Assembly: GCA_022826205.1 (NCBI GenBank) | Contig: JAJDVJ010000103.1 | Location: 1 to 36,139 of the forward strand | Direction: 5' to 3' | Source of the DNA: Silicimonas sp. | GTDB lineage: Bacteria > Pseudomonadota > Alphaproteobacteria > Rhodobacterales > Rhodobacteraceae | Length of the DNA stretch: 36,139 nucleotides | Shown here: positions 26,344 to 33,539 of the stretch, piece after piece | Layout: each line of letters begins with the position of its first letter | Numbering within the stretch: position 1 is the stretch's first letter | The notes under the pieces: model-generated | Told to the model about the DNA's origin: nothing | Seen by the model: the letters and a program-made list of their open reading frames with translations, nothing else | Databases searched by the model: none | Program-made: the position numbers and the translations under genes

Positions 26344-27378
26344 ATGATTTCACGATTGAAACTCGCAATTGCAGCGATGCTGACGCTTGTGGGATGCAGC
26401 GGCGGTTCCGGCGACATGGACATGGCCGAGAAGGAACCAATCACGGAACCGGAATTTCTTGCCACCGTTGCATCCGCTTCCAGTCCGGTGTCGGGGCTGC
26501 ATGCCTCGGTGAGCAACGGGTTCGTGCATACGAATCCGAACGTTTCAGGCGTGAACACGGTCTTCGCGAACGGACATGTCGTGACAACGATCAGCAGAGA
26601 CGGTTCTTCTGACATCACGCTTGACACGAAGGACAGCGCCCGTGGCCTCCGGCCGGTAAGCCTCGTCCACCTGCCCGGAAGGTCTGGAGGATACGGCTAC
26701 GTGTTTGAGGGCACACCATCCTCAGCCACTGGCGCCCTGATCGCCGTCGACTGGTCCGACTCGGATCCGAGCGACTATCTTGCCGCGGGCTATTGGGCTC
26801 ACGTCCAACAAGGCGGTACAACCACCATCGAGTACGGTGCGTTCGTGGACGGCCCTGAACTGAACCCGTCCAGCCCGCCGGCCCTGCGGACAGCCGGAAC
26901 CGCGTCCTATCAGGGAACCGCTGGCGGTTTGTACCGGGCCTACTTCGGATCGGACACTGGGCCCCTTCAAGGGAGCCGCGAGACCGGCACGTTCGTGGGC
27001 GTAGCCACGCTTAGCGCAAATTTCGATGACGGCACCATTTCAGGGTGCCTTGGATGTGCAGTTCCGATCCAGGTCAGTGGCTACCAGTTCGATCCATCGG
27101 GTGCCGCAAACGATCTCGACAAGACCCTTACATACCAGCTGCACATGGATGCGACATCGATCGACAGGACCAGTGGCACTTTCGAGGGTTCCAGCGCGCG
27201 CTTCACTGGCGGCGAAATTCCCATTGTCCGCACGGAAGGCGAATGGACCGGGCAGTTCTCGACCCGATTGAATGGCGGAGATCCGCGCCTTGTTGCGGGC
27301 ACCGCAGCAGGCGAGGGAACGACCGCCGGTGGCAGCACGATCACCTTCCTTGGAGCCTTTGCGGGCGGCAAGCAGTAG
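26344..27378 (+). CDS. Lipoprotein with a TbpB-like C-terminal beta-barrel domain
   Basis: 344 aa from the ATG at 26344, for which AAGGGGG has normal spacing; an ATG three codons earlier is possible. The N-terminus is a lipoprotein signal with lipobox LVGC (Cys18), followed by a Gly/Ser/Asp-rich linker. The C-terminal ~170 residues have the beta-hairpin pattern of TbpB-like lobes: GTASYQGTAGGLYRAYF, TGTFVGVATLSANFDDGT, ISGCLG, SGTFEGSSARFTGGE and the closing TITFLGAFAGGKQ. Proteins of this group are anchored to the outer membrane; the best known bind host transferrin or haem proteins, while environmental ones are mostly unassigned. A CLGC pair could form a disulfide. No TonB receptor, TbpA or Slam-type export gene lies nearby. 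Single-gene unit. Confidence 0.65.
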   Translation: MISRLKLAIAAMLTLVGCSGGSGDMDMAEKEPITEPEFLATVASASSPVSGLHASVSNGFVHTNPNVSGVNTVFANGHVVTTISRDGSSDITLDTKDSARGLRPVSLVHLPGRSGGYGYVFEGTPSSATGALIAVDWSDSDPSDYLAAGYWAHVQQGGTTTIEYGAFVDGPELNPSSPPALRTAGTASYQGTAGGLYRAYFGSDTGPLQGSRETGTFVGVATLSANFDDGTISGCLGCAVPIQVSGYQFDPSGAANDLDKTLTYQLHMDATSIDRTSGTFEGSSARFTGGEIPIVRTEGEWTGQFSTRLNGGDPRLVAGTAAGEGTTAGGSTITFLGAFAGGKQ

Positions 27379-27749
27379 GATGATGGCATCGCGTCCGGCC
27401 CGCGCAACGAAGTGTCGATGCAATTCTGGTCGAAGTCGCCCTGGAATACAGCGACCACGAGTGCGCCGCGTGCAAAACCGCGCCGGGAGTCCAACAGTCC
27501 AGATCTCTGGCAGCGGTCGCAATTCAGCAACCGAGAGAGTGGTTGAAGTGCCTTGCGTGGAACTGTCGTTCTTTCTGAGCGGCGAAAATTGGAGCCGCAC
27601 GGGTTCTGAGATCGGCCTGTTCCTCACACCGCCATAGAGCCCGTCGTCTTCATTGAACCGTGTGCAACGACGTTGCATATCCGGCGATTGGATGAGAACA
27701 ATCCCAACAGATTCCGGAACGGCGGTGCCGAGTGCAAAGTCATACGTGC
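27379..27749. other. ~370 bp without a recognisable gene
   Basis: Between the lipoprotein gene and the tandem repeats. Short frames on both strands, none with a family motif or good start. Likely eroded sequence at the border of an insertion zone. Confidence 0.4.
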
Positions 27750-27838
27750 CTGACGGCAAGTCTTGCCTCATCTGACGGAGAGTCTTGCAGCACCTGACGA
27801 CGAATCCTGCCGCATCTGACGGCGGCGATCCCGCGCAT
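27750..27838. repeat. Four degenerate tandem repeats of 22 bp
   Basis: Units start at 27750, 27772, 27794 and 27816, each beginning CTGACG and mostly containing a YTGC core with a CAT or CAC end; the first is CTGACGGCAAGTCTTGCC plus TCAT. Units 1-3 are 22 bp, the last 23 bp and more diverged. Spaced repeats of this kind are known at the ends of some insertion sequences (for example IS21-type) as transposase-binding sites; that origin is inference. Two-turn spacing also suits arrays of protein-binding sites. Confidence 0.65.
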
Positions 27839-27877
27839 CACGGTCAGCAGCCGGCCCGTCTCGATCTCTGAGCGTCT

Positions 27878-27917
27878 TCACGCAAATTGATGGTGCCTCG
27901 ATCACGCAAATTGATGG
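27878..27917. repeat. Two 16-bp direct repeats, 24-bp period
   Basis: TCACGCAAATTGATGG occurs at 27878-27893 and again, perfectly, at 27902-27917. The spacer is TGCCTCGA. It lies between the 22-bp tandem array and a decayed insertion zone; function unknown. Confidence 0.75.
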
Positions 27918-28189
27918 ACATTGGCCCGTGACATTCGCTTTCGGCGCGATCCATGCGGGCCATTCGGCCCGTCCGTCGTCTGTGGCCGAGCAGGGCAGCA
28001 CCAAGAACCTGGGGATCAATCGACGACACCGCCAAGCGGGAGTTGCCTTCCGTAATGGGGCCCCCGACGTCAAGCACAAGATTCCCGTGCATGAGCGGCC
28101 ACAAAGCCCGAACCTGGCAAGACTGTCCCGGCGCCGGCGCAAGAGGGCGCGGCGTTCATGCCGGAAGCGGCGTTGGCTTTTGGTCCGGA

Positions 28190-28257
28190 GCCGAGGATCG
28201 CCTGGTTCGCCGGAGCGACCGCAAGAGTCTGGCGAGGCGAACCAGGCGATCCTCGGC
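28190..28257. repeat. Perfect 22-bp inverted repeat with 24-nt loop beside the IS110 right end
   Basis: Left arm 28190-28211 (starts GCCGAGGATCGCC) and right arm 28236-28257 (ends GGCGATCCTCGGC) are fully complementary. The right arm ends 12 bp from the conserved end of the IS110 copy at 28270. Such a hairpin would be very stable in RNA or single-stranded DNA. The second IS110 copy shows no equal structure in the few bases visible past its own end, so it belongs to the flank rather than to the element. Confidence 0.8.
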
Positions 28258-28546
28258 GGAGTCGAAGCCGTTCAGGTTTCGTTCAAGGCCTTGCCCCCCT
28301 GTTTCCGGGAAGGTCCGCTTCACGTCCGCCGCCGGGCATCTTCCTTCCGTCCGTGGTCGGCTCGCCGGCCGCCTGCATGATGCCTGGTCCAATCCGGTCC
28401 CCGAGTGTCCATCTGAATTGCGTGCTCGAACGCGACAGCGCGCTTCGGCAACGAGGCAACTCACGACATCATCGGGGACCGCGTCCCGGGGGACGTCCGT
28501 GGACGGGTCGCCTCTCAAGAGGCGGAACCCGCTCCTTCCTTCTTCA

Positions 28547-29620
28547 TCACAGGCCGCAGATCCGGTGAAGCCATGCTAATGCCGGATCGGGTGCCGTCGC
28601 CGGCTCGCGGGTGAACCGGAACTCCGTCCCGTCACGCCACATCCGGAGCAGCACGACGCCCATGCGCCGGGCCAGCGCGGTCGTGGCGCGCTTTTTCCCA
28701 CGCCTCGCCGCCAGACGCAGCGCCCAGGACTTCAGCCAGTTCATCTTCCTCGTGCCGTTCATCATCGACGTGGCGGCCTGGAACAGCGCCGTGCGCAGCG
28801 CGACGTCGCCGGTCCTCGTGATCGCGCCCGACACGTCCCACTCCCCCGACTGGTTCCGCTTCGGCGTCAGCCCCGCCCAGGCGCCGATGTCCCTCGCCCT
28901 TCGGAACCGGGCCGGGTCGTCGACCGCGGTGACGAAGGCCAGCGCCGTGACCGGGCCCACGCCGGGCATCGTCATCAGCTGCCGGCACGTGGCGTCCGAC
29001 ATGGCCAGGCGCCTGACCCTCTTCGTCATCATGGCCAGTTCGTTGCGCATCTGCCTGCGCAGCCGCAGGATCGGCGCGACCGAGTCCGACAGCATCGCGT
29101 TGTCCGAGCTCAGTTCCCGGACCCTTTCCTCCCATCGGCTCTTCGACACCCGGCCGAGCTTCAGGCCGAAGTTGCGGAGGATGCCGCGCACGGAGAGTTC
29201 AAGCCGTATGATGCCTTCCACAAGCGCGTTGCGCGAGCACAGAAGAGCCCGCTTTTCCTGGGACGCGACCGACTTGCAGTGGACCGGCTGGAACCAGCCC
29301 ATCCGCAGCAGGTGCGCGATGCCCTCGGCATCCCGCCGGTCCGTCTTGACCGGAGCCGACTTCAGCGCGGACTTCACGCGCTTCGTTTCCATCAGAACCG
29401 TCTTGTAGCCGGCCTCGCTCAGTCCATTGTGAAGCCACTGCGACAGCGGGCCAGCCTCCAGGCCGACCGCGGTGATCCTGCCGGGCAGTCCGCCCAGGTG
29501 CTCGGCGAGAGATCCGGGATCGGAAGGCACCTTCGCCTCGTTGACGATCCTGCCATTGGCGTTGAGCGCGACAGCCGACGTGCTTGCCATGGACACGTCC
29601 AGTCCGACAAGGATCTCCAT
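28547..29620 (-). CDS. IS110-family DEDD transposase/recombinase, copy A
   Basis: 357 aa from the ATG at 29620, preceded by GGAAAGGA eight bases upstream; the upstream in-frame extension is the structured leader. The RuvC-like DEDD set is D8 (VGLDVS), E55 (GLEAG), D94 and D97 (KTDRRDAEG), with the 3-residue spacing of the last two as in IS621. The C-terminal Tnp domain has MTMPGVGPVTALAFVTAVDD and AWAGLTPKRNQSGE; the Ser of NQSG (~260) is the likely nucleophile. A coiled-coil-like region lies between ~160 and 210. IS110 recombinases join the RuvC-like and serine domains and, in the studied members, are guided by an element-encoded bridge RNA. The gene appears intact and complete. Confidence 0.93.
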   Translation of the reverse strand: MEILVGLDVSMASTSAVALNANGRIVNEAKVPSDPGSLAEHLGGLPGRITAVGLEAGPLSQWLHNGLSEAGYKTVLMETKRVKSALKSAPVKTDRRDAEGIAHLLRMGWFQPVHCKSVASQEKRALLCSRNALVEGIIRLELSVRGILRNFGLKLGRVSKSRWEERVRELSSDNAMLSDSVAPILRLRRQMRNELAMMTKRVRRLAMSDATCRQLMTMPGVGPVTALAFVTAVDDPARFRRARDIGAWAGLTPKRNQSGEWDVSGAITRTGDVALRTALFQAATSMMNGTRKMNWLKSWALRLAARRGKKRATTALARRMGVVLLRMWRDGTEFRFTREPATAPDPALAWLHRICGL

Positions 29621-29721
29621 TGTCGTTGTCCTTTCCGTTGCAATTGGTTCAGGAAGCGCTCCCTCGGGAACGCATCCGCCACTCACAATAGCACATGTTG
29701 TGCGTGGCAGGGACAACGACA
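29621..29721 (-). ncRNA. Structured 101-nt leader of IS110 copy A (bridge-RNA-like or translation-control RNA)
   Basis: Read on the minus strand from 29721. TGTCGTTGTCC (29721-29711) and GGACAACGACA (29631-29621), 11 bp, enclose two hairpins. Hairpin 1: GCCAC, G, CACAA, nine-nt loop, TTGTG, A, GTGGC. Hairpin 2: GCGTTCCC-GA-GGGAGCGC (29673-29656) with one G-U pair. The 3' arm of the closing stem overlaps the transposase ribosome-binding site and touches the ATG. Copy B has the same length and layout with a compensatory change. In IS110-group elements the bridge RNA is encoded in this place; a regulatory role in hiding the ribosome-binding site is an alternative or addition. Confidence 0.6.
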
Positions 29722-29814
29722 CCAGACCGGCCACCTTCCCACTTTCCGATCCGAACCGGCGCTGGTGCGAATCGCCGCCCCATTACGGCATCTCAAGCCA
29801 TGCCGAAGCACCAA

Positions 29815-30515
29815 TAATCTAGACGGTGGAACACGAGAAATTCTTCTCCACAACGCACTGATCCCCGGGTTTTCGATGTTGCCGCCCACGCCAACATCCA
29901 TGGAAAAGAAACGTTCATTCATGTCGTTCGGGGAAACGTGACCGCGGATGACTTCACCCATTGCCAACGCATTGGCATCGTTCTCAAGCGACGGCGCACC
30001 GAACCTGGCCAGATCCTCTGCAATCAAATCGAGAAAGGGCACGTCATGCCAGTCTAGAAAGAGGGCCCGCATGACATAACCGTCGCGCGTGACAATCCCG
30101 GGAATGGCCACTGATGCGTGGCGCTCCGTCAGCAATGCGCTTGACCAGCTTCACAATCAGATGTGCCAGCTTGTCTGGCGATCTGTCCGAAAGTTGCGTT
30201 GCAGCCGCTCTACCGCAATGACATCCCCGCAACGGTTCATGCGCAAGGCAAGGACGAACCCGAACCCGGCGTCGACACCGATCAGGTGAGTGAAGTCAAG
30301 ACTGATCGAGACAAGCTCTCCCGGGCGTCCAACAAGCCTCCGAGCATCAGGACCGGGAAGGTCCGGGAATTGCAAGATACCGTCGGATAGACGACGCGCC
30401 GCAACGTTGCCCGCGTGATCCCGGTCGCTCGGCCAAGATCGGCCCGGCTACGCGGACCGGTCTTGGCGATCTGTTCCAGCATCGCCGTGTCGATCTCGGC
30501 CCGGTCGGATGCCAT
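29815..30515 (-). pseudogene. ROK-family transcriptional regulator, frameshifted and truncated
   Basis: Starts at ATG 30515 with a winged-helix N-terminus (EQIAKTGPRSRADLGRATGI). Near 30392 the sense moves to another frame (RRLSDGILQFPDL, GRPGELVSISLDFTHLIGVD), which ends at 30157, and near 30130 again to a third (VAIPGIVTRDGYVMRALFLDW, SLENDANALAMGEVIRG, ERFFSMDVGVGG). GVD...G and ENDANALAMGE are ROK landmarks. The ROK glycine-rich and zinc motifs after ~29870 are missing, and the IS110 copy A begins at 29793. It is last in the same transcription unit as the FrcBCA-like genes, and ROK regulators commonly control such sugar operons, so the operon has probably lost its specific regulator. Confidence 0.75.
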
Positions 30516-30560
30516 CCTGCACCCTGTTCAAGCGTGCGACCTGCTCCTATTGGCGCCAGT

Positions 30561-31301
30561 TCAGAGCATCGCCCCCATCATCATCCTGACGACTTCCTCG
30601 TCGTTCGTTTCCGTCGGGCGGCGTTCGCCCGCGACGACCCCGCGCGCCAGCACTATGATGCGGTCGCCGGCGGCAAAAATATCTGGCAGGTTATGCGAGA
30701 TCAGGATGATCCCCACGCCTTGAGATTTCAGCCGCTCGATCAACGCCATGACTTCGCGTTGTTCTGGCACGCCAAGTGCTGCCGTCGGTTCGTCCATAAT
30801 CACCAGCTTCGCCTTCCAGTGGATAGCCCTGGCGATTGCTATCGCCTGGCGCTGACCGCCGGAAAGATCCCGCACCGGCGAAGACGGGTCGGGTATGACG
30901 ATGCCCAGACCTTTCAGCACGTCCTTCGCAGTCTCGCGCATCTCCCTTCGGGCGATGAACGGGATGCCCAGGATGCGTTTGGTGCTCTCGCGCCCGAGAT
31001 AAAGGTTCAGGCCCGCATCGAGATTGTCTGCCAGCGCAAGATCCTGATAAATTGTCTCAATCCCCGCCGCGCGGATGGCGTTTGGCGTCTGCCCGGTTAG
31101 GCGTTTGCCCTGAAATGCAACTTCGCCGCCGGTTGGATCATAGACGCCCGAGATCATCTTGATAACGGTGGACTTGCCCGCCCCGTTGTCGCCTGCAAGA
31201 ACCACGCATTCACCGGCATTGACGGTGAAGGAAACTTCCTTGACGGCCTCGTTGCCGCCAAAGCGCTTGTTCAGGTTCCTGGCTTCCAGGATCACGGTCA
31301 T
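30561..31301 (-). CDS. Sugar ABC transporter ATPase, single-domain (FrcA-like)
   Basis: 246 aa from the ATG at 31301, which overlaps the permease stop by 4 bp and has AGGAA seven bases upstream. Walker A GDNGAGKS at 37-44, Q-loop IYQDLAL, signature LSGGQRQA at 147-153, Walker B LVIMDEPTAAL at 166-176, H-loop ISHNLPD near 201-207. One nucleotide-binding domain, unlike the double-domain RbsA/XylG/MglA subunits; FrcA of the fructose importer is the well-known single-domain relative. NLNKRFGGNEAVKEVSF and DLALADNLDAGLNLYLGRE fit that group. It powers the permease encoded just upstream. No lesion seen. Confidence 0.88.
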   Translation of the reverse strand: MTVILEARNLNKRFGGNEAVKEVSFTVNAGECVVLAGDNGAGKSTVIKMISGVYDPTGGEVAFQGKRLTGQTPNAIRAAGIETIYQDLALADNLDAGLNLYLGRESTKRILGIPFIARREMRETAKDVLKGLGIVIPDPSSPVRDLSGGQRQAIAIARAIHWKAKLVIMDEPTAALGVPEQREVMALIERLKSQGVGIILISHNLPDIFAAGDRIIVLARGVVAGERRPTETNDEEVVRMMMGAML

Positions 31302-32296
31302 GACTGGGTTCCTGTCAGCTTGTCGCGCGACTGGTCGACAAGGACGGCCACGATGATGACAAGGCCCACGGCCACGAATTGCCAGTAGGGCGGCAGGCCC
31401 GAAAACACCAAACCGAATTGGATAACCGCGATGATGAAAGCTCCGATCACGGTCCCTGTCACGGTCCCTTGACCGCCGGTCAAAGACGCACCGCCAATGA
31501 AGACGGCTGCGACCGCATAAAGCAAAATGGGCTCGCCTGCGTTGGCCGCTCCCGCTGAAAAACGGCCGGTGTAGATCAGGCCTCCGATGCCTGCAGTGAC
31601 TGCCGAGATCACGAAAAGCCAGATCAGGTGCTTTTTCACATTGACACCGGCGCGCTCGACCGAAGCCCGATTGGCACCCAGAGCATAGGTGTGAACGCCG
31701 AACTTGGTGTGGGCCAACAGATAGTGACACAGAATGGCAAGGACTCCCGCCACCACCACTGGAATTGGAAATCCAAGGAGATCTCCGTTTCCGAAGGTTC
31801 GGGCCTCTTCGCTGCGGATCGAAACCGTTGCTCCCCCGGCCACTATCAGCGCACCACCGCGTGCGATTCCATAGGTTCCGAGAGTTCCGATAAAGCTAGG
31901 GACATTGAGTATCGCGACAAGCCAACCATTGAGAAGTCCGACGATCACGGCAGCGAAGATGCCGACCAGCATTGCCAGCACCACCACAATCCAGCCGGTA
32001 TCAGGCCCCATGGCACGGATCACAAGCGCCATGACCACAGCCGCCAGGCCGGTGGTAAAGCCAATGGAAAGATCGATATGCCCGGCCACGATGACCAGCG
32101 TCAATCCAAGCGCCAGCAAGAGAATCTGAGACGCCGCAATGGCGATGGACTGAATGTTGTACACCCGGAACAGGAAGGTTTGGCCGGTTTCAATCCGGGC
32201 GTAGATTTCAAAAAAAACAAGGATCGCGATCAGGAAGATCCACGACCAAGCGCTCAAAAGGGGCTTCAACTAAGAAGCCCCCGTGTTTTCTTGCAT
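31298..32296 (-). CDS. Sugar ABC transporter permease (FrcC/RbsC-like) with an amber codon near the start
   Basis: From 32269 the frame codes 323 aa with about ten hydrophobic segments, including LLALGLTLVIVAGHIDLSIG and GANRASVERAGVNVKKHL, both typical of RbsC/FrcC permeases, and FIGGASLTGGQGTVTGTVIG. A natural ATG lies at 32294-32296, 11 nt after the binding-protein stop, but codon 9 of that frame is TAG (32270-32272): MQENTGAS-stop-LKPLLSAW. The next codon is TTG, without a ribosome-binding site. So either translation restarts at TTG by coupling, or the gene is newly inactivated, or the base is a sequencing error. The rest of the gene shows no lesion. It forms the membrane channel with FrcA-like ATPase; substrate likely a monosaccharide. 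Confidence 0.8.
32260..32281 (-). promoter_or_regulatory. Stem-loop between binding-protein and permease genes
   Basis: GGGGCTTC and GAAGCCCC, perfectly complementary, with a 6-nt loop, begin 27 nt after the binding-protein stop. The loop contains the TAG that interrupts the permease frame and the following TTG. Hairpins here usually protect upstream binding-protein mRNA. This one also would hide the only possible restart codon. Confidence 0.55.
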
Positions 32297-32307
32297 GCGG
32301 ACGTCAC

Positions 32308-33279
32308 TCACTCGGAGTAGATGTACTTGGTGATTTCCGGATCGTTGACGTTGTCGGCGTTGATCACCGTAAAGCCGGTTCCGATAGAGACAGGCACCGA
32401 GTTTCCGGTCAACACGGCATAGGCCGCCATAACGCCGAAGTAGCCGATCTCGGCCGGGTGCTGGGCGATTGCCGCATCGACAAGACCGGACGAGATGTTG
32501 TCCACGATGCTTTGCGGAGCGTCGAACGCGATGACGGTCACGTCATCGGCCTTTCCCGCGCCTGCCACGCCGTTGCCGGCACCAAGCGCCGAGAACAGGT
32601 TAGCGCCGAACACGCCAATCACGTCGGGATTTCGCGCCAAGACCGCGCTGAATTGCGAGGCGGCAAGCGAGGCGTCGTTTTCGTTGTACTGCGTATCCAG
32701 CACGGTCACGTTTGGAAAGTTCTCGGCCATTTCAGCCTTGAAACCTTCTTCGCGCTGATCAGTTGTCGAGATGCCGGGACGAACGTTCGAGACGTAGACC
32801 TTACCTTCACCACCGATGGCTTCAGCCATGAAGCGGGCCGCCATCCGGCCGCCGCCGACGTTGTCGGAAGCGATATATGACATCGGGAAGTCACCGTCGC
32901 CTGCGCCATCCTGATATTTGCCGTCATCAATAAACGTGTCGACTGTCAGCACGGTTATGCCGGCATCATTGGCGCGTCGCAGCGGTTCGATCATCTGCGT
33001 GGTGTCGGTGGGCGCGATCAGGATCGCGTCAGGGCCGCGCGCGATAACGGCGTCCAAAACAGGGGTCTGCAGCACTGGGTCGAACTCTTCCGCACCCTGG
33101 AAGTCAACCGTGATGCCAAGCGCATCGGCTGCTGCCTGCGCACCGCGGTTCATTGTGATATAAAATGCATCGGTCGTCAGACCAGGCACCAATGTGATGG
33201 TGATGTCGTCCTGGGCGGCGGCGGCGCCGCCGGTTCCCAATGCAGCGGCAAACGCCATGGCCTTAACAAGATTTCGCAC
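32308..33279 (-). CDS. Sugar ABC transporter periplasmic binding protein (FrcB/RbsB-like)
   Basis: 323 aa, GTG start with GGGAGGAAATA upstream. Signal peptide of ~22 residues (RNLVKAMAFAAALGTGG, cleavage at AAAAQ). The mature protein follows the RbsB/FrcB pattern: ITLVPGLTTDAFYITMNRGA at the first strand-helix, ARGPDAILIAPTD, GITVLTVDTFID, YIASDNVGGGRMAARFMAE, NPDVIGVFGANLFSALG and VIAFDAPQSIVDNISSG with the family's closing QHPAEIGYFGV. It binds a sugar and hands it to the permease. The YITMNRG and ITVLTVDTF details look more like fructose or related sugar binders than ribose binders; this is weak evidence. First gene of the operon. Confidence 0.9.
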   Translation of the reverse strand: MRNLVKAMAFAAALGTGGAAAAQDDITITLVPGLTTDAFYITMNRGAQAAADALGITVDFQGAEEFDPVLQTPVLDAVIARGPDAILIAPTDTTQMIEPLRRANDAGITVLTVDTFIDDGKYQDGAGDGDFPMSYIASDNVGGGRMAARFMAEAIGGEGKVYVSNVRPGISTTDQREEGFKAEMAENFPNVTVLDTQYNENDASLAASQFSAVLARNPDVIGVFGANLFSALGAGNGVAGAGKADDVTVIAFDAPQSIVDNISSGLVDAAIAQHPAEIGYFGVMAAYAVLTGNSVPVSIGTGFTVINADNVNDPEITKYIYSE

Positions 33280-33356
33280 AAGTATTTCCTCCCATGTGTC
33301 GGCCCATCGAGGACCGGATTTCCCTCAAGCGATCTTAGTCTCGCCTCGAAACCGGA

Positions 33357-33384
33357 ATTGTATGCTAGTTTTGCAAATTGTCTA
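33357..33384 (-). promoter_or_regulatory. Sigma-70-like promoter of the FrcBCA-like operon
   Basis: On the minus strand TAGACA (33384-33379), a 16-bp spacer and TACAAT (33362-33357); each box matches 5 of 6 consensus bases. The start codon lies ~75 nt further. CTAG occurs on both sides of the spacer with TTGCAA between, a possible operator of the lost ROK regulator, weak. Confidence 0.5.
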
Positions 33385-33539
33385 GAACGGAGTTCGCCGC
33401 GTGCGTGATTCTTGTATGGTTCACTTTTCGCATTCTTGATGTTCTTCTCGCGAACCACGCAGCAAGCGCGACTTGCGCGACCGGCCGGTTTTCGTTGGCG
33501 CATCGCGGGGACTTCCAGCCGCCGCTGCGGCTCAGGCGC

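Larger units (their letters stand above)
28270..29793 (-). mobile_element. IS110-family insertion sequence, copy A (about 1.52 kb, intact transposase)
   Basis: Limits were set by comparison with copy B (34601-36117): the two share sequence from AGATGCCGTAATGGGG at the transposase-upstream end (29793 here) to CGAAACCTGAAC at the downstream end (28270 here), and differ outside. Contents in transcription order: ~173-bp left end with a 101-nt structured leader, transposase gene, ~277-bp conserved non-coding right end with palindromes GCCTCTTGAGAGGC and GTCCACGGAC (minus-strand reading). IS110 elements usually lack terminal inverted repeats and target duplications, and none are seen. The element truncates the ROK-type regulator gene on its right side. 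Exact ends may be off by a few bases. Confidence 0.75.

Noticed and set aside
27750-27917. CRISPR array from the repeated units
   Set aside because: The 22-bp units are directly joined without spacers and the 16-bp pair has only two copies with an 8-bp gap; no cas genes.
30561-31730. 389-codon form of the FrcA-like ATPase
   Set aside because: The first 143 codons are antisense-free overlap with the permease in a wrong frame; the ATPase fold begins at 31301.
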